DNA of 47,166 nucleotides from an uncultured Chryseobacterium sp. (GCA_913774355.1 CAJYGB010000012.1:1-47166), one strand, 5' to 3'. Positions 15,638 to 24,060 are shown, numbered from the stretch's first letter. Notes: generated from the sequence alone by a model not told the origin. Translations and numbers: made by a program.

Positions 15638-17590
15638 ATGAAAATTAAATTTATCTTAGTATCAAGTGTTGCCGTATCGTCATTTGTCTTCGCACAGAAT
15701 ATTCCGTCAAAACTGGTTCCGTCAAAAGAAGGCCTTCATGCCGAGTTCATGAGATTTGAAAAAGACCGCCCGTCTTTCCAAGGAAGTCCGGTTCTATTTG
15801 ATGAAACTTCCCAGAGGCTTTCTGCCGCAAAAGGCCGGAAGCTGGGATATGAAAAAAACCAGTTGGGATATGAGACACACCGATTCCAGCAGACCATTAA
15901 TAATATTCCGGTAGAGTACGGAATGATGGCAGTACAGACGAAAGAAGGCAAAATTATAGGAGAGTCCGGAAAATGGATTGTGAACGCTCCGAAAAACCTG
16001 GAAAAAATTGCTAAAATTTCAGAAAATATCGCTTTACAAAATGCGCTGGTTTTTATCGGTGCCGAATCTTACAAGTGGCAGAATAAGGAAGAGGAAGATT
16101 TTATCAAAAGAGAATCCGGTGACAAAAGTGCAAGTTTTGCTCCTAAGGGCGAAATTGTCTATTATTCAGATCCTTCGGATGAAAAAATGAATGATTTGAA
16201 ACTTGCCTATAAGTTTGATATCTATGCCGAAAAACCTTTAAGCAGACAATATGTTTTTGTAGATGCAAAAGACGGAAAGGTGTTGGGCATTGATGCGATC
16301 ATCCATGAAGTTAATGCTCCGGGAACTGCTGTCACAGCATACAGCGGCACCAGAAGCATTACAACCGATTCTTACAACGGAAGCTACAGGTTGCGGGAAA
16401 CGGGAAGGAACGCCGGAACCGCAATAGAAACCTATAATTTAAAGAAAGAAACAAACTATTCTTCTGCGGTGGACTTTACGGATGCAGACAACAGCTGGAA
16501 TAACGTCAACAGCAATAAAGACCAATACGCTACAGATGCGCACTGGGGAGCAGAAATGACGGTTGATTATCTGTATACCAAATTCGGAAGGAAAAGTATA
16601 GACAATAATAATTTCGGTATAAAATCCTACGTGCATTATTCTACCAATTATTTCAATGCATTCTGGGACGGTGCCAGAATGACGTATGGTGACGGAAGTT
16701 CTTCTACCAACGGCGGAAAACCTTTAACGGCATTGGATGTTTGCGGCCATGAAATAGCCCACGGGATGACTTCCAAAACGGCTAATCTGGCGTACCAGAG
16801 AGAATCCGGAGCATTAAATGAAGGGTTCTCGGATATTTTCGGAAACTCAATAGAGCGTTGGGCAAGGCCTACCCAGGCAAGCTGGAAACTGGGAGAAGAT
16901 TTCAGTTATGTAATCCGCGATATGGCCAACCCGAATGCGTACAGTCAACCCGATACTTATCTTGGAACTTATTGGAAAGCAACAACAACGTCAGGTTGTG
17001 CAAGTCCTACTCAATCGAATGACTACTGTGGAGTTCATACCAACTCCGGGGTGCTTAATTTCTGGTATTATTTACTAGTAACCGGGGGAAGCGGAACGAA
17101 TGATAAAGGCTTTGCCTACAATGTTACCGGAATCGGATTGGATAAAGCGGCAGCAATAGCGTACCGAACCCTTACAACATATCTTACTTCTTCTTCTACC
17201 TATATGAATGCCAGAACCTATTCTCTTCAGGCGGCTGCCGATCTGTATGGCTCAGGAGGAGCCGAAGTTACTCAGGTAGCAAATGCTTGGAATGCCGTAG
17301 GCGTAGGAGGCGGAACCTCGTCTGCCGGTAAAATGGCAGCTCCGGATGCATTGCTATATACCATAAGCCCAAATCCTGCTACCGACAAATTTACTGTTTC
17401 CTTTGAAGGTAAGGCAGGAAACAGTGTCGTGGAGCTGATGAGCTTAACCGGGAAAAGGGAAGTTTCCGAAAAGGTTAAAACAACAGACGGAGCGAACAGG
17501 CTGGAAATCCAACTTCCAGGAAATATGCTTCCTGGAATTTACATTGTAACGGTAAACGGACAAAAAGCAGGGAATTTAATTAAGAAGTAA
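15638..17590 (+). CDS. Secreted M4-family (thermolysin-like) metalloprotease with T9SS sorting domain
   Basis: This is a 650-aa zinc endopeptidase preproenzyme. It has a signal peptide (residues 1-19, ending VFAQ), an FTP/PepSY-type propeptide (about 25-225), and the catalytic domain with HEIAH at 371-375 and the third zinc ligand Glu395 in NEGFSD, the classic HExxH-x19-E spacing. The active-site His region is GVHTNSGVLNFWYYLL. The C-terminus (about 575-650: YTISPNPATDKFTV to GIYIVTVNGQKAGNLIKK) is a type A T9SS sorting domain, so it should be exported and surface-attached or released. It is monocistronic with a strong terminator. Confidence 0.95.
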   Translation: MKIKFILVSSVAVSSFVFAQNIPSKLVPSKEGLHAEFMRFEKDRPSFQGSPVLFDETSQRLSAAKGRKLGYEKNQLGYETHRFQQTINNIPVEYGMMAVQTKEGKIIGESGKWIVNAPKNLEKIAKISENIALQNALVFIGAESYKWQNKEEEDFIKRESGDKSASFAPKGEIVYYSDPSDEKMNDLKLAYKFDIYAEKPLSRQYVFVDAKDGKVLGIDAIIHEVNAPGTAVTAYSGTRSITTDSYNGSYRLRETGRNAGTAIETYNLKKETNYSSAVDFTDADNSWNNVNSNKDQYATDAHWGAEMTVDYLYTKFGRKSIDNNNFGIKSYVHYSTNYFNAFWDGARMTYGDGSSSTNGGKPLTALDVCGHEIAHGMTSKTANLAYQRESGALNEGFSDIFGNSIERWARPTQASWKLGEDFSYVIRDMANPNAYSQPDTYLGTYWKATTTSGCASPTQSNDYCGVHTNSGVLNFWYYLLVTGGSGTNDKGFAYNVTGIGLDKAAAIAYRTLTTYLTSSSTYMNARTYSLQAAADLYGSGGAEVTQVANAWNAVGVGGGTSSAGKMAAPDALLYTISPNPATDKFTVSFEGKAGNSVVELMSLTGKREVSEKVKTTDGANRLEIQLPGNMLPGIYIVTVNGQKAGNLIKK

Positions 17591-17606
17591 TCTTCAAACC
17601 ATAAAA

Positions 17607-17642
17607 AAAAGCCCATAGGAATTTATTTTCCTGTGGGCTTTT
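17607..17642 (+). terminator. Rho-independent terminator after the M4 protease
   Basis: AAAAGCCCATAGGAA pairs with TTCCTGTGGGCTTTT around TTTATT. T- and A-runs flank both sides, so it may also serve hemH from the other strand. Confidence 0.8.
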
Positions 17643-17662
17643 ATATGGGTTAAATCAAGAAT

Positions 17663-18685
17663 TTACACCAGGTAAAATTCATTTAATTTTTCTTCACAAA
17701 GGGTTTTTACGACTTCTATCCATCGGTCTTCATCGTTCAGACAAGGAATATAATGGAAGCTTTCTCCTCCGGCATGGGTAAACTGGTGTTTTCCCTCTAC
17801 GGAAATTTCTTCCAGGGTTTCCAGACAGTCCGATACGAAGGCCGGACAGACAATCGCCAGGTTTTTTACCCCTTTTCCCGGAATCGTTTCTAAAGTTTCA
17901 TCGGTATAAGGTTCGATCCACTTATCTTTTCCTAACCTCGACTGAAAAGAAACGATCGTTTTTTCTTTCGGAATGTTCAGCTTTTCAATCACTCTGTTCG
18001 TGGTGCTAAAGCACTGGTGACGGTAGCAGAATTTATGGCTTGGATTGCTTTCCCTTGAGCAGCAGTCGTTCAGGTTGCAGGTTTTCGTAGGATCGGTCTT
18101 ATAAATATGCCTTTCCGGAACCCCGTGATAAGAAAACTGCAGGGCATCGAAATTTTCGGGAAGCTTTTCTTTAATGCTTTCCGCAAGGCAGTTGATGTAA
18201 ATTTCCCTGTCGTAGAATGGCTGGATATAATTGATTTTTACTTTCGGAAATTTCTGCTTTCTTACTTCCTCTGCTTTCTCGATAACCGTTTCCGTGGTGC
18301 TCATCGCATACTGCGGATACAGCGGAAAAAGAACGATCTCCGAAACGCCCTGGTCTACCAGCTTCTGAATGCCTGCTTCGATGCTCGGCTGGGCATACCT
18401 CATCCCGATTTCCACCGGGACATCCACCAGCTTCTGAAGCTTTTTCTGAATTTTTTCGGTAATAACGATCAGAGGAGAGCCTTCATCGGTCCACACCGTT
18501 TTGTAGGCTTCGGCAGATTTTTTGGGTCTGGTATTCAGAATAATTCCCTGTACAAGAAGTGCCCGGAAGAACCATCGGTAGTCGATTACCCTTTCGTCCA
18601 TCAGGAACTCGTCCAGATATTCTCTTACGTCTTCTACTGCGGTCGATCTCGGTGATCCGAGGTTTACTAATAAAATTCCTTTCAT
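17663..18685 (-). CDS. hemH: Ferrochelatase HemH with Cys-rich insertion
   Basis: HemH inserts Fe2+ into protoporphyrin IX (or into coproporphyrin III in the alternative route). From the ATG at 18685 it is 340 aa: LLVNLGSP at the N-terminus, the catalytic His187 in SYHGVPERH, QSRLGKDKWIEPY, and the acidic ETLEEI helix near 288-293. Between the catalytic His and the conserved TTNR segment it carries Cys203, Cys208, Cys209, Cys220 and Cys225. The spacing suggests an internal Fe-S or metal site, as in some described bacterial ferrochelatases. An ATG two codons upstream (18691) lies in a dispersed repeat and is less likely. The NifU-like gene is 73 bp upstream on the same strand. Confidence 0.95.
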   Translation of the reverse strand: MKGILLVNLGSPRSTAVEDVREYLDEFLMDERVIDYRWFFRALLVQGIILNTRPKKSAEAYKTVWTDEGSPLIVITEKIQKKLQKLVDVPVEIGMRYAQPSIEAGIQKLVDQGVSEIVLFPLYPQYAMSTTETVIEKAEEVRKQKFPKVKINYIQPFYDREIYINCLAESIKEKLPENFDALQFSYHGVPERHIYKTDPTKTCNLNDCCSRESNPSHKFCYRHQCFSTTNRVIEKLNIPKEKTIVSFQSRLGKDKWIEPYTDETLETIPGKGVKNLAIVCPAFVSDCLETLEEISVEGKHQFTHAGGESFHYIPCLNDEDRWIEVVKTLCEEKLNEFYLV

Positions 18686-18688
18686 AAT

Positions 18689-18751
18689 CATGAGTAATGA
18701 GCAATCGGCAATAAGTAATGCAACGGATGGTTATTCATTACCGATTGCTTA
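18689..18751. repeat. Hairpin-forming dispersed repeat between the NifU-like gene and hemH
   Basis: GCAATCGGCAATAAGTAAT (18701-18719) is roughly the inverse of GTTATTCATTACCGATTGC (about 18730-18748), with about four mismatches. Its left flank, CATGAGTAATGAGCAATC from 18689, matches 30057-30074 in inverse orientation at the recQ stop. It may fold in the mRNA between the two genes. Confidence 0.65.
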
Positions 18752-18757
18752 TATTTT

Positions 18758-19636
18758 TTATCCGTTTACGGCTTCCACTTTTTCCACAAGATCCGGAACA
18801 AACTGTTTTAAAATATTTTCAATTCCGTTTTTTAGCGTCGCTGTAGAGCTCGGACATCCGGAACACGCGCCCTGCAGCAGCATTTTAGCCGTTTTGTTTT
18901 CCTGGTCGTATTCCATCAGGGAAATTTTTCCGCCGTCGTTTTCCACCGCCGGAGCCACGTATTCATTTAAAATATCGGAAATTTTCTGTTCGTCAGCAGT
19001 ATAATCCCTGTTGATTATTTTCTCCACCGGATTTTCATGCTTCTGGGCTTCGATACTGGAAATTTCCCCTCCATTCTGGAGATATTCAGCGATCAGAGCG
19101 CGTACGGACATCATTACCTGGTGCCATTCTACAGAGTTATCTCTGGTTACCGCTACAAAATTATCGGATATAAAAACTTCCTTTGCAAAATCAAACTCTT
19201 TGAAGATTGCCTGGGCCAAAGGAACCCCTTCTGCCTGTTCCCTGGATTTTACTTCCACAAAGCCTTCCATTAGTAACTTATTGGAAACGAACTTCATCAC
19301 ATTCGGGTTCGGTGTCATTTCCGCGTAGATCTGATACAGTTCTTTTTTCTTCTGAAGATAGATTCTCGGGTTGGCCAGTAATTCGTCTTCAATAACGTTC
19401 TTCAGGCTTTCCGCTACATGCTCCCATTCTACGGTGTCCTGTTTGGCCACCGCCACAAAATTCGCAGTAATAAATATCTTTTCAACAAAAGGATAGTTAA
19501 AAAGCTCTTGTGCCATGGGAATTTCTGAAATATCGGAATTTCTGTCGAGCTCCAGAGATCCCGGGATCAGGTTATAATCCGCCACAAATTTCATCACTTT
19601 CGGGTTTTCGGTAGGCTCTATAAGTATAGTACGCAT
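18758..19636 (-). CDS. NifU-family Fe-S scaffold with two Nfu N-terminal domains
   Basis: This is a 292-aa protein. Two successive Nfu N-terminal-type domains are visible: IEPTENPKVMKFVAD to VEWEHVAESL, and MTPNPNVMKFVSN to VEWHQVMMSV. A C-terminal NifU domain follows with the cluster-binding Cys-Ser-Gly-Cys at 258-261. It should assemble or carry [4Fe-4S] clusters for target enzymes. I start at the ATG at 19636; the longer open frame reading 51 codons upstream passes through the promoter box and has no family similarity. It lies directly before hemH, which may link Fe-S and haem supply. Confidence 0.93.
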   Translation of the reverse strand: MRTILIEPTENPKVMKFVADYNLIPGSLELDRNSDISEIPMAQELFNYPFVEKIFITANFVAVAKQDTVEWEHVAESLKNVIEDELLANPRIYLQKKKELYQIYAEMTPNPNVMKFVSNKLLMEGFVEVKSREQAEGVPLAQAIFKEFDFAKEVFISDNFVAVTRDNSVEWHQVMMSVRALIAEYLQNGGEISSIEAQKHENPVEKIINRDYTADEQKISDILNEYVAPAVENDGGKISLMEYDQENKTAKMLLQGACSGCPSSTATLKNGIENILKQFVPDLVEKVEAVNG

Positions 19637-19657
19637 TTTTTCTTTAAATTTGAGATA

Positions 19658-19665
19658 CAAAAATA
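19658..19665 (-). promoter_or_regulatory. TAnnTTTG promoter element for the NifU-like gene
   Basis: TATTTTTG on the minus strand, 21 nt before the ATG at 19636. Confidence 0.55.
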
Positions 19666-19798
19666 CGCAATTAGAAATTAGAAGGCAGACATCCGCAGTT
19701 AGATTTTTGCTATCGGCATCATTTAAAAGCCGGAAGACAAAAGTATAAGCAACAATCATTTTTAAATTGGCACATAAGTAAATTTTCAAATTAAATAT

Positions 19799-20338
19799 AT
19801 GGCACTGATCAAAGAACTTTTAGGCAAATCTCCGCAAATTGGAGAAAATACATTTCTGGCGGAAACGGCTGTGATCATCGGCGACGTAGCGATGGGAAAA
19901 GACTGCAGCATCTGGTACAATGCGGTGATCCGCGGCGATGTTCATTACATCAAAATGGGAGACAAAGTAAATGTTCAGGATAACGCCATGCTGCACTGTA
20001 CGTATCAGAAGCATCCCCTGAATATAGGAAACAATGTTTCGATAGGGCATAATGCGATTGTCCACGGCTGTACCATTAAAGATAATGTTCTGATCGGAAT
20101 GGGGTCTATCGTGATGGATGCCTGCCTCATAGAAGAAAACTCGATTGTGGGTGCCGGTTCCGTAGTTACCCAGGGAACGCATATTAAATCAGGAGAAGTC
20201 TGGGGCGGTGTTCCTGCCCGTAAAATCAAAGACATCAGCGCTCAGCTGCTGGAAGGTGAAGTGAACAGGATTGCAGACAATTACGTGAAATATTCTTCGT
20301 GGTACAAGGAAAACGTTAAAGAGGTGAATGGTCAATAG
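19799..20338 (+). CDS. Gamma-class carbonic anhydrase-like hexapeptide protein
   Basis: This 179-aa protein is built of left-handed beta-helix hexapeptide repeats (VNVQDNAMLHCTY, NIGNNVSIGHNAIVHGC, IKDNVLIGMGSIV). The three metal-ligand histidines of gamma carbonic anhydrases are present: His66, then His84 and His89 with the expected five-residue spacing. Family members include active anhydrases and inactive relatives (YrdA, PaaY), so activity is not proven. It faces away from the NifU-like gene. The last codons GTG AAT GGT CAA TAG come from the repeat that starts here. Confidence 0.92.
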   Translation: MALIKELLGKSPQIGENTFLAETAVIIGDVAMGKDCSIWYNAVIRGDVHYIKMGDKVNVQDNAMLHCTYQKHPLNIGNNVSIGHNAIVHGCTIKDNVLIGMGSIVMDACLIEENSIVGAGSVVTQGTHIKSGEVWGGVPARKIKDISAQLLEGEVNRIADNYVKYSSWYKENVKEVNGQ

Positions 20339-20846
20339 TGAATTTTGCTCCGCAAGTGAATTTTTAACGTAAGAAAATTGACCATTGACCCGAAGGAATT
20401 GACCATTGACATTTAAAGAGTGAATGGTGAATGGTGAATTTTGCTCCGCAAGTAAATTTGACGTAATAAAAATAGACCATCGACCCTAAGGGCGACTGTC
20501 CAAAAATGAATATTCCGTTGGAATATTATCTGTGTAGCCAAAAAAATCAACATGTTTTATTAACAGCACGCCGGAGGTGCGCTATCTGTAGAACGGTAAA
20601 AGATTGCACTCCTACGGAGTGCCGGTTAGGAATTATACATTTATACTACTACGCAGATATTGCTCCTCTGGAGCAAATTACTGTATTTATTAAAAGTAAG
20701 TTTATGTAAATTAATGATTTAGTATAATTGATATGAACGGTTAAATGAATTTTGCTGTGTAAGTGAATTTTTTGACTTAATAAAAATTGACCAGAAGGAA
20801 TTGACGTTTGAATGGCGAATGGTGAATTTTGCTTTATAAGTGAATT
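20324..20846. repeat. Non-coding repeat island with mini-hairpins
   Basis: This is a 508-bp gap without a credible gene. GTGAATTTTGCTCCGCAAGT occurs identically at 20338-20357 and 20434-20453, and looser versions are near 20750 and 20820. GAATGGTCAA and TTGACCATTGAC form inverted pairs. Between about 20569 and 20680 are three short hairpins of the pattern CC-N3-GG: GCACGCCGGAGGTGC, GCACTCCTACGGAGTGC (7-bp perfect arms) and TTGCTCCTCTGGAGCAA (7-bp perfect arms). The repeat starts inside the last codons of the carbonic-anhydrase-like gene. Confidence 0.72.
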
Positions 20847-21290
20847 TTACGGATTTATCAGTTCTGCTTTTCCACTGATGCATTTGATGGCGGTAGGCGG
20901 GTTTATCATCATACAGTCGGAGATAACGCCATATTTTTGGTTAAATGCTTTTACCTTTTCCGTATAATCATCAATTCTGCTTAAAATCTCAGCTTCCATT
21001 TTTTTAGGGTAAGCGATATATAATTGAGGGCCGCCGCATGCTTTGGCACCCATCGGCGCAAAAGCCCATTCGCTGGCGTTGGTGCATTTTTCTTTAGCCG
21101 CTTCGGATTCGATGGAGGCTTTCAGCTGATCCAGCTGTGCCTGCTCGTATCGTTGGCTGCTTTCATTAACAGGCCTTTCAGAAATATCTTTTGGCAGGTT
21201 GGAGTCAACATCCTTTGCAGAGCCGCAGGAAACGGATAGTAAAGAAAAACCCAGCAGAAAGGTGGAAATACATGCAATGTGTTTTAACAT
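20847..21290 (-). CDS. Hypothetical lipoprotein
   Basis: This 147-aa protein has a signal peptide and lipobox LLSVSC (Cys about residue 22), so it is probably anchored in a membrane facing the periplasm. The mature part holds conserved-looking Cys residues (KCTNASEWAF, ACGGPQLYIAYP, SDCMMINPP, IKCISG) that could form two disulfides, and a helical Lys/Glu segment. I do not recognise a family or function. It is divergent from the helicase gene, with 81 bp between their starts. Confidence 0.8.
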   Translation of the reverse strand: MLKHIACISTFLLGFSLLSVSCGSAKDVDSNLPKDISERPVNESSQRYEQAQLDQLKASIESEAAKEKCTNASEWAFAPMGAKACGGPQLYIAYPKKMEAEILSRIDDYTEKVKAFNQKYGVISDCMMINPPTAIKCISGKAELINP

Positions 21291-21357
21291 AATAAAATAA
21301 TCTGTTTCAAAATTTTCAAAACTTATGCCAAGGTAAGGTTTTTAAAATTCATTTCCG

Positions 21358-21365
21358 TAATTTTG
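21358..21365 (+). promoter_or_regulatory. TAnnTTTG promoter element for the helicase, near-leaderless
   Basis: TAATTTTG ends 6 nt before the ATG at 21372. An in-frame TTG overlaps the box, so the longer start is unlikely. Confidence 0.58.
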
Positions 21366-21371
21366 AAGACG

Positions 21372-23498
21372 ATGAACAATCATTTTTTTGACTTAATAGA
21401 ACACACCAACCGAAGCGTATTTTTAACGGGAAAAGCAGGAACGGGAAAAACAACTTTCCTCAACGATTTCGTAAAACGTACCAGAAAAAAACACATTGTG
21501 GTGGCTCCTACCGGGATTGCAGCGATCAACGCGGGAGGCGTTACCATTCATTCGATGTTTGGGCTGCCGTTGAGGACGTTTTTACCAACCACGGAAAGAA
21601 TAGACACCAGTCTGGCGAATAATATCGCCGACCTGATGCCCCATTTCAAATACCGGAAAGATAAATTAAAGCTTCTCCGGGAAGTGGAGATCATCATCAT
21701 CGATGAGGTTTCGATGCTGAGGGCCGATGTGCTGGATATGATGGATTTTTCCCTGAGATTTATCAGACGGAACAACCAGCGTTTCGGTGGGGTACAGATG
21801 CTTTTCATCGGGGATCTGTATCAGCTTCCGCCGGTGGTGCGGGATGAGCATATCTTAAAAATGTATTACCATTCTCCTTTCTTTTTCGACAGCCATGCGA
21901 TTAAGGAAATCCCTCTCATCACTATTGAGCTTACCAAAGTCTACCGGCAGTCGGACGAGAATTTCCTGGCGATCCTGAATGCGATCCGTGACGGCGACGT
22001 TGCCAATATCGATTTTGAAAAACTGAACGAAAGATACGATCCCGGCTTTAGTTCGGAAGATGAACCTTACGTTTATCTGTGTTCGCACAACAAAATGGCC
22101 GACGATATCAACCAGGAAAAACTGGAAGAAATCAAGGTGACGGCCAAGACTTATGAAGCCAAGCTGTTTGGGGAATTCAGGGAGAACCAGTTTCCCAACG
22201 AACAGTTTCTGGACTTAAAGATCGGTGCGCAAATCATGTTTATCAGGAATGATATTTCCGGGGAAAAACGGTATTTCAACGGAAAGCTGGGCGAAATTTC
22301 CGCGTTGGATGAAAACGAAATTAAAATAATCCTCGACGGAAGCGAACGGGAAATCACGGTGAAAAGGGAAGTCTGGGAACAGAAAAAATATTTCCTGGAC
22401 ACCGATAAGAATATCAAGGAAGAAGTTCTGGGAAGTTTCGAGCAGTTTCCGATCAAGCTGGCGTGGGCGGTAACCATCCATAAAAGTCAGGGGCTTACGT
22501 TTGACCGCGTAATCATCGATGCCGGAAAAAGTTTTACGGCCGGGCAGGTGTATGTGGCTTTGTCGCGTTGCCGTACGCTGGAAGGAATTGTCTTAAAATC
22601 CAGAATCACGCCGGAAGTTATTTTTAAAGATAACCGGATTCTGTCTTTTCATACAGATACCGTTGCCAATGATAAAGTGGAAGCGATCCTGAACAATGAA
22701 AAATACGATTACAGCATAAAGAAAGTCCTTCGTACGGTGGATTGCTTATGGTTCGTGAATGAAGTGGAGGAGTGGAATAAACTGTCGGTGGCTACCAAGA
22801 GCATCGATCATGTGAAAACAAACCAATTGTATCTTCAGCTGAAGCATGAAATTGTAAACCTCGGAAAAATTTTTGAAAAATTGGAAAGAGTGATTTCCCA
22901 GAAAGTCAATAATTTTATTGAGCAGAAAGAGGAGTGGTCGGAGATAGAAAATAAAACCAAAGGCGCCGTTAACTTCTTCTTTACCGAGATCCGGGATAAA
23001 GTTTTCAATCCGCTGAAAGATTTTTATGCGGAGATCAAAGGGACCAAAGGCCTGAAACAGTATAACGAAGAATTCCGGGTTTGGCTGGAGGATGTGGAAG
23101 AGTATCTGAACAGCCTGAAGGAAATCCATCTGCTGGAAACCAGGCTGCTGGATGAAAAGAACAATCAGGAAGTAAGCATGAAAATTGCCAAAGTTCCCTC
23201 CCAGGTGCTGACGTTCCAGCTTTTTGAGCAGGGAAAAACCATCGCCGAGATCGCTCTGGAAAGAGGTCTGGTAAAAGAAACGGTGATCGGGCACCTGGCG
23301 AAATTTGCCGAACAGGGATTGCTCGATATTTCAAGGGTTATTACTTCTGACAAAATCAAAGCCTTTGAAGAAATTTTTTATAAAGACCCGAAAGAAACTT
23401 TAACGGAATGGAAGAGTGTTCTTCCAAGCCATTTTGAATTCAATGAAATCAGGATTTTGATTAATCATTTTAATTACCTGAAAGAGAAAAATCAATAA
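21372..23498 (+). CDS. Pif1/RecD-like AAA helicase with C-terminal HTH domain
   Basis: This 708-aa superfamily 1 helicase has Walker A GKAGTGKTT (residues 20-28), Walker B IIIDEVSM, motif III-like GDLYQLPPV, and the C-terminal HKSQGLTFDRVIID with YVALSRC, as in Pif1/RecD2 proteins. After the motor (about 1-440) come a charged helical region (about 480-600) and a winged-helix/HTH segment (FEQGKTIAEIALERGLVKET, then VIGHLAKF, about 610-650), as in RecQ-type helix-turn-helix tails. It probably unwinds DNA 5' to 3' in repair or replication-fork restart. The start is the ATG at 21372. A palindromic hairpin follows the gene. Confidence 0.9.
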   Translation: MNNHFFDLIEHTNRSVFLTGKAGTGKTTFLNDFVKRTRKKHIVVAPTGIAAINAGGVTIHSMFGLPLRTFLPTTERIDTSLANNIADLMPHFKYRKDKLKLLREVEIIIIDEVSMLRADVLDMMDFSLRFIRRNNQRFGGVQMLFIGDLYQLPPVVRDEHILKMYYHSPFFFDSHAIKEIPLITIELTKVYRQSDENFLAILNAIRDGDVANIDFEKLNERYDPGFSSEDEPYVYLCSHNKMADDINQEKLEEIKVTAKTYEAKLFGEFRENQFPNEQFLDLKIGAQIMFIRNDISGEKRYFNGKLGEISALDENEIKIILDGSEREITVKREVWEQKKYFLDTDKNIKEEVLGSFEQFPIKLAWAVTIHKSQGLTFDRVIIDAGKSFTAGQVYVALSRCRTLEGIVLKSRITPEVIFKDNRILSFHTDTVANDKVEAILNNEKYDYSIKKVLRTVDCLWFVNEVEEWNKLSVATKSIDHVKTNQLYLQLKHEIVNLGKIFEKLERVISQKVNNFIEQKEEWSEIENKTKGAVNFFFTEIRDKVFNPLKDFYAEIKGTKGLKQYNEEFRVWLEDVEEYLNSLKEIHLLETRLLDEKNNQEVSMKIAKVPSQVLTFQLFEQGKTIAEIALERGLVKETVIGHLAKFAEQGLLDISRVITSDKIKAFEEIFYKDPKETLTEWKSVLPSHFEFNEIRILINHFNYLKEKNQ

Positions 23499-23521
23499 AA
23501 TATTGCTGATCTGTCAGTGAC

Positions 23522-23561
23522 AAACCTCACAGGTTTTCAAAACCTGTGAGGTTTTTTTAAT
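23522..23561 (+). terminator. Hairpin terminator / dispersed palindrome after the helicase
   Basis: AAACCTCACAGGTTTT and AAAACCTGTGAGGTTT form a perfect 16-bp inverted repeat followed by a T-run. It is closely related to the hairpin at 14594-14626, with compensatory changes in the stem. Confidence 0.8.
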
Positions 23562-23627
23562 ATACAATTTAGGAAGAATAAAAACCAGATGAAATTTTGT
23601 ATTTTTAGGTCTTAAATCCTCATCACA

Positions 23628-23999
23628 ATGAAATATCTATTTACTTTTTTGTTTGCTTTTTTGCTGAATGCAGATCATGATTCCAAATTCAATTATGATT
23701 TGCTGATTGGTTCTTGGTCTCAAAAATCGATAGCGAACAGCAATTCCACCGGAATATTTACCTTTAAAAAGGACAGTACCGCAAGTCTGGAAATGATCGA
23801 TCAGGCTTCCAACGGAATGATTGGTGGAATGAACGGGCCTTACAAAATTGAAAGAACCAAAGGAAACCTGAAAATTACGTTATTGGGAAAAGAAAAAACA
23901 TTTGAAATCCAGGAACTGAGCAAAGATGTTTTAGTGATTCAGAATAAAAAGGAAGGTAAGGAAAAACAGGTGTTTAAACGGTATGCCGAAGAAAAATAA
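23628..23999 (+). CDS. Small exported hypothetical protein, lipocalin-like
   Basis: This 123-aa protein has a hydrophobic N-terminus (MKYLFTFLFAFLLNADHDS) acting as a probable signal peptide. The rest alternates beta strands and begins LLIGSWSQKSI, resembling the LxGxW start of small lipocalin-like proteins; GIFTFKKDSTASL, YKIERTKGNLKITLLG and VLVIQNKKEGKEK continue the pattern. The ligand is unknown. A hairpin terminator lies 25 bp after the stop. Confidence 0.75.
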   Translation: MKYLFTFLFAFLLNADHDSKFNYDLLIGSWSQKSIANSNSTGIFTFKKDSTASLEMIDQASNGMIGGMNGPYKIERTKGNLKITLLGKEKTFEIQELSKDVLVIQNKKEGKEKQVFKRYAEEK

Positions 24000-24021
24000 A
24001 AATTTTCTGAAAAGAATAAAG

Positions 24022-24060
24022 ACGGTCAGCAATTGAGAAAATTACTGACCGTTTTTTATT
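24022..24060. terminator. Hairpin terminator between two convergent small genes
   Basis: ACGGTCAGCAATT pairs with the inverse AATTACTGACCGT (one mismatch), followed by TTTTTATT. It can serve the plus-strand gene; its right end touches the stop of the minus-strand lipoprotein. Confidence 0.72.

Noticed and set aside
18107..18655. 182-codon frame antisense to hemH
   Set aside because: It lies wholly opposite a clear ferrochelatase gene and shows no domain.
18701..18751. Hairpin as a transcription terminator between the NifU-like gene and hemH
   Set aside because: No T-run follows in either direction and the stem belongs to a dispersed repeat; kept as a repeat only.
18758..19789. Longer version of the NifU-like protein with 51 extra N-terminal residues
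   Set aside because: The extension crosses the TATTTTTG promoter box and its sequence does not fit the family; ATG 19636 begins exactly at the conserved domain.
20506..20709. 67-codon plus-strand frame in the repeat island
   Set aside because: It runs across the mini-hairpins and repeats; composition is dictated by the palindromes and no family resemblance is seen.
22746..23294. 182-codon frame antisense to the helicase
   Set aside because: Phe/Leu-rich shadow of a Lys/Glu-rich coding region; no start context or homology cues.
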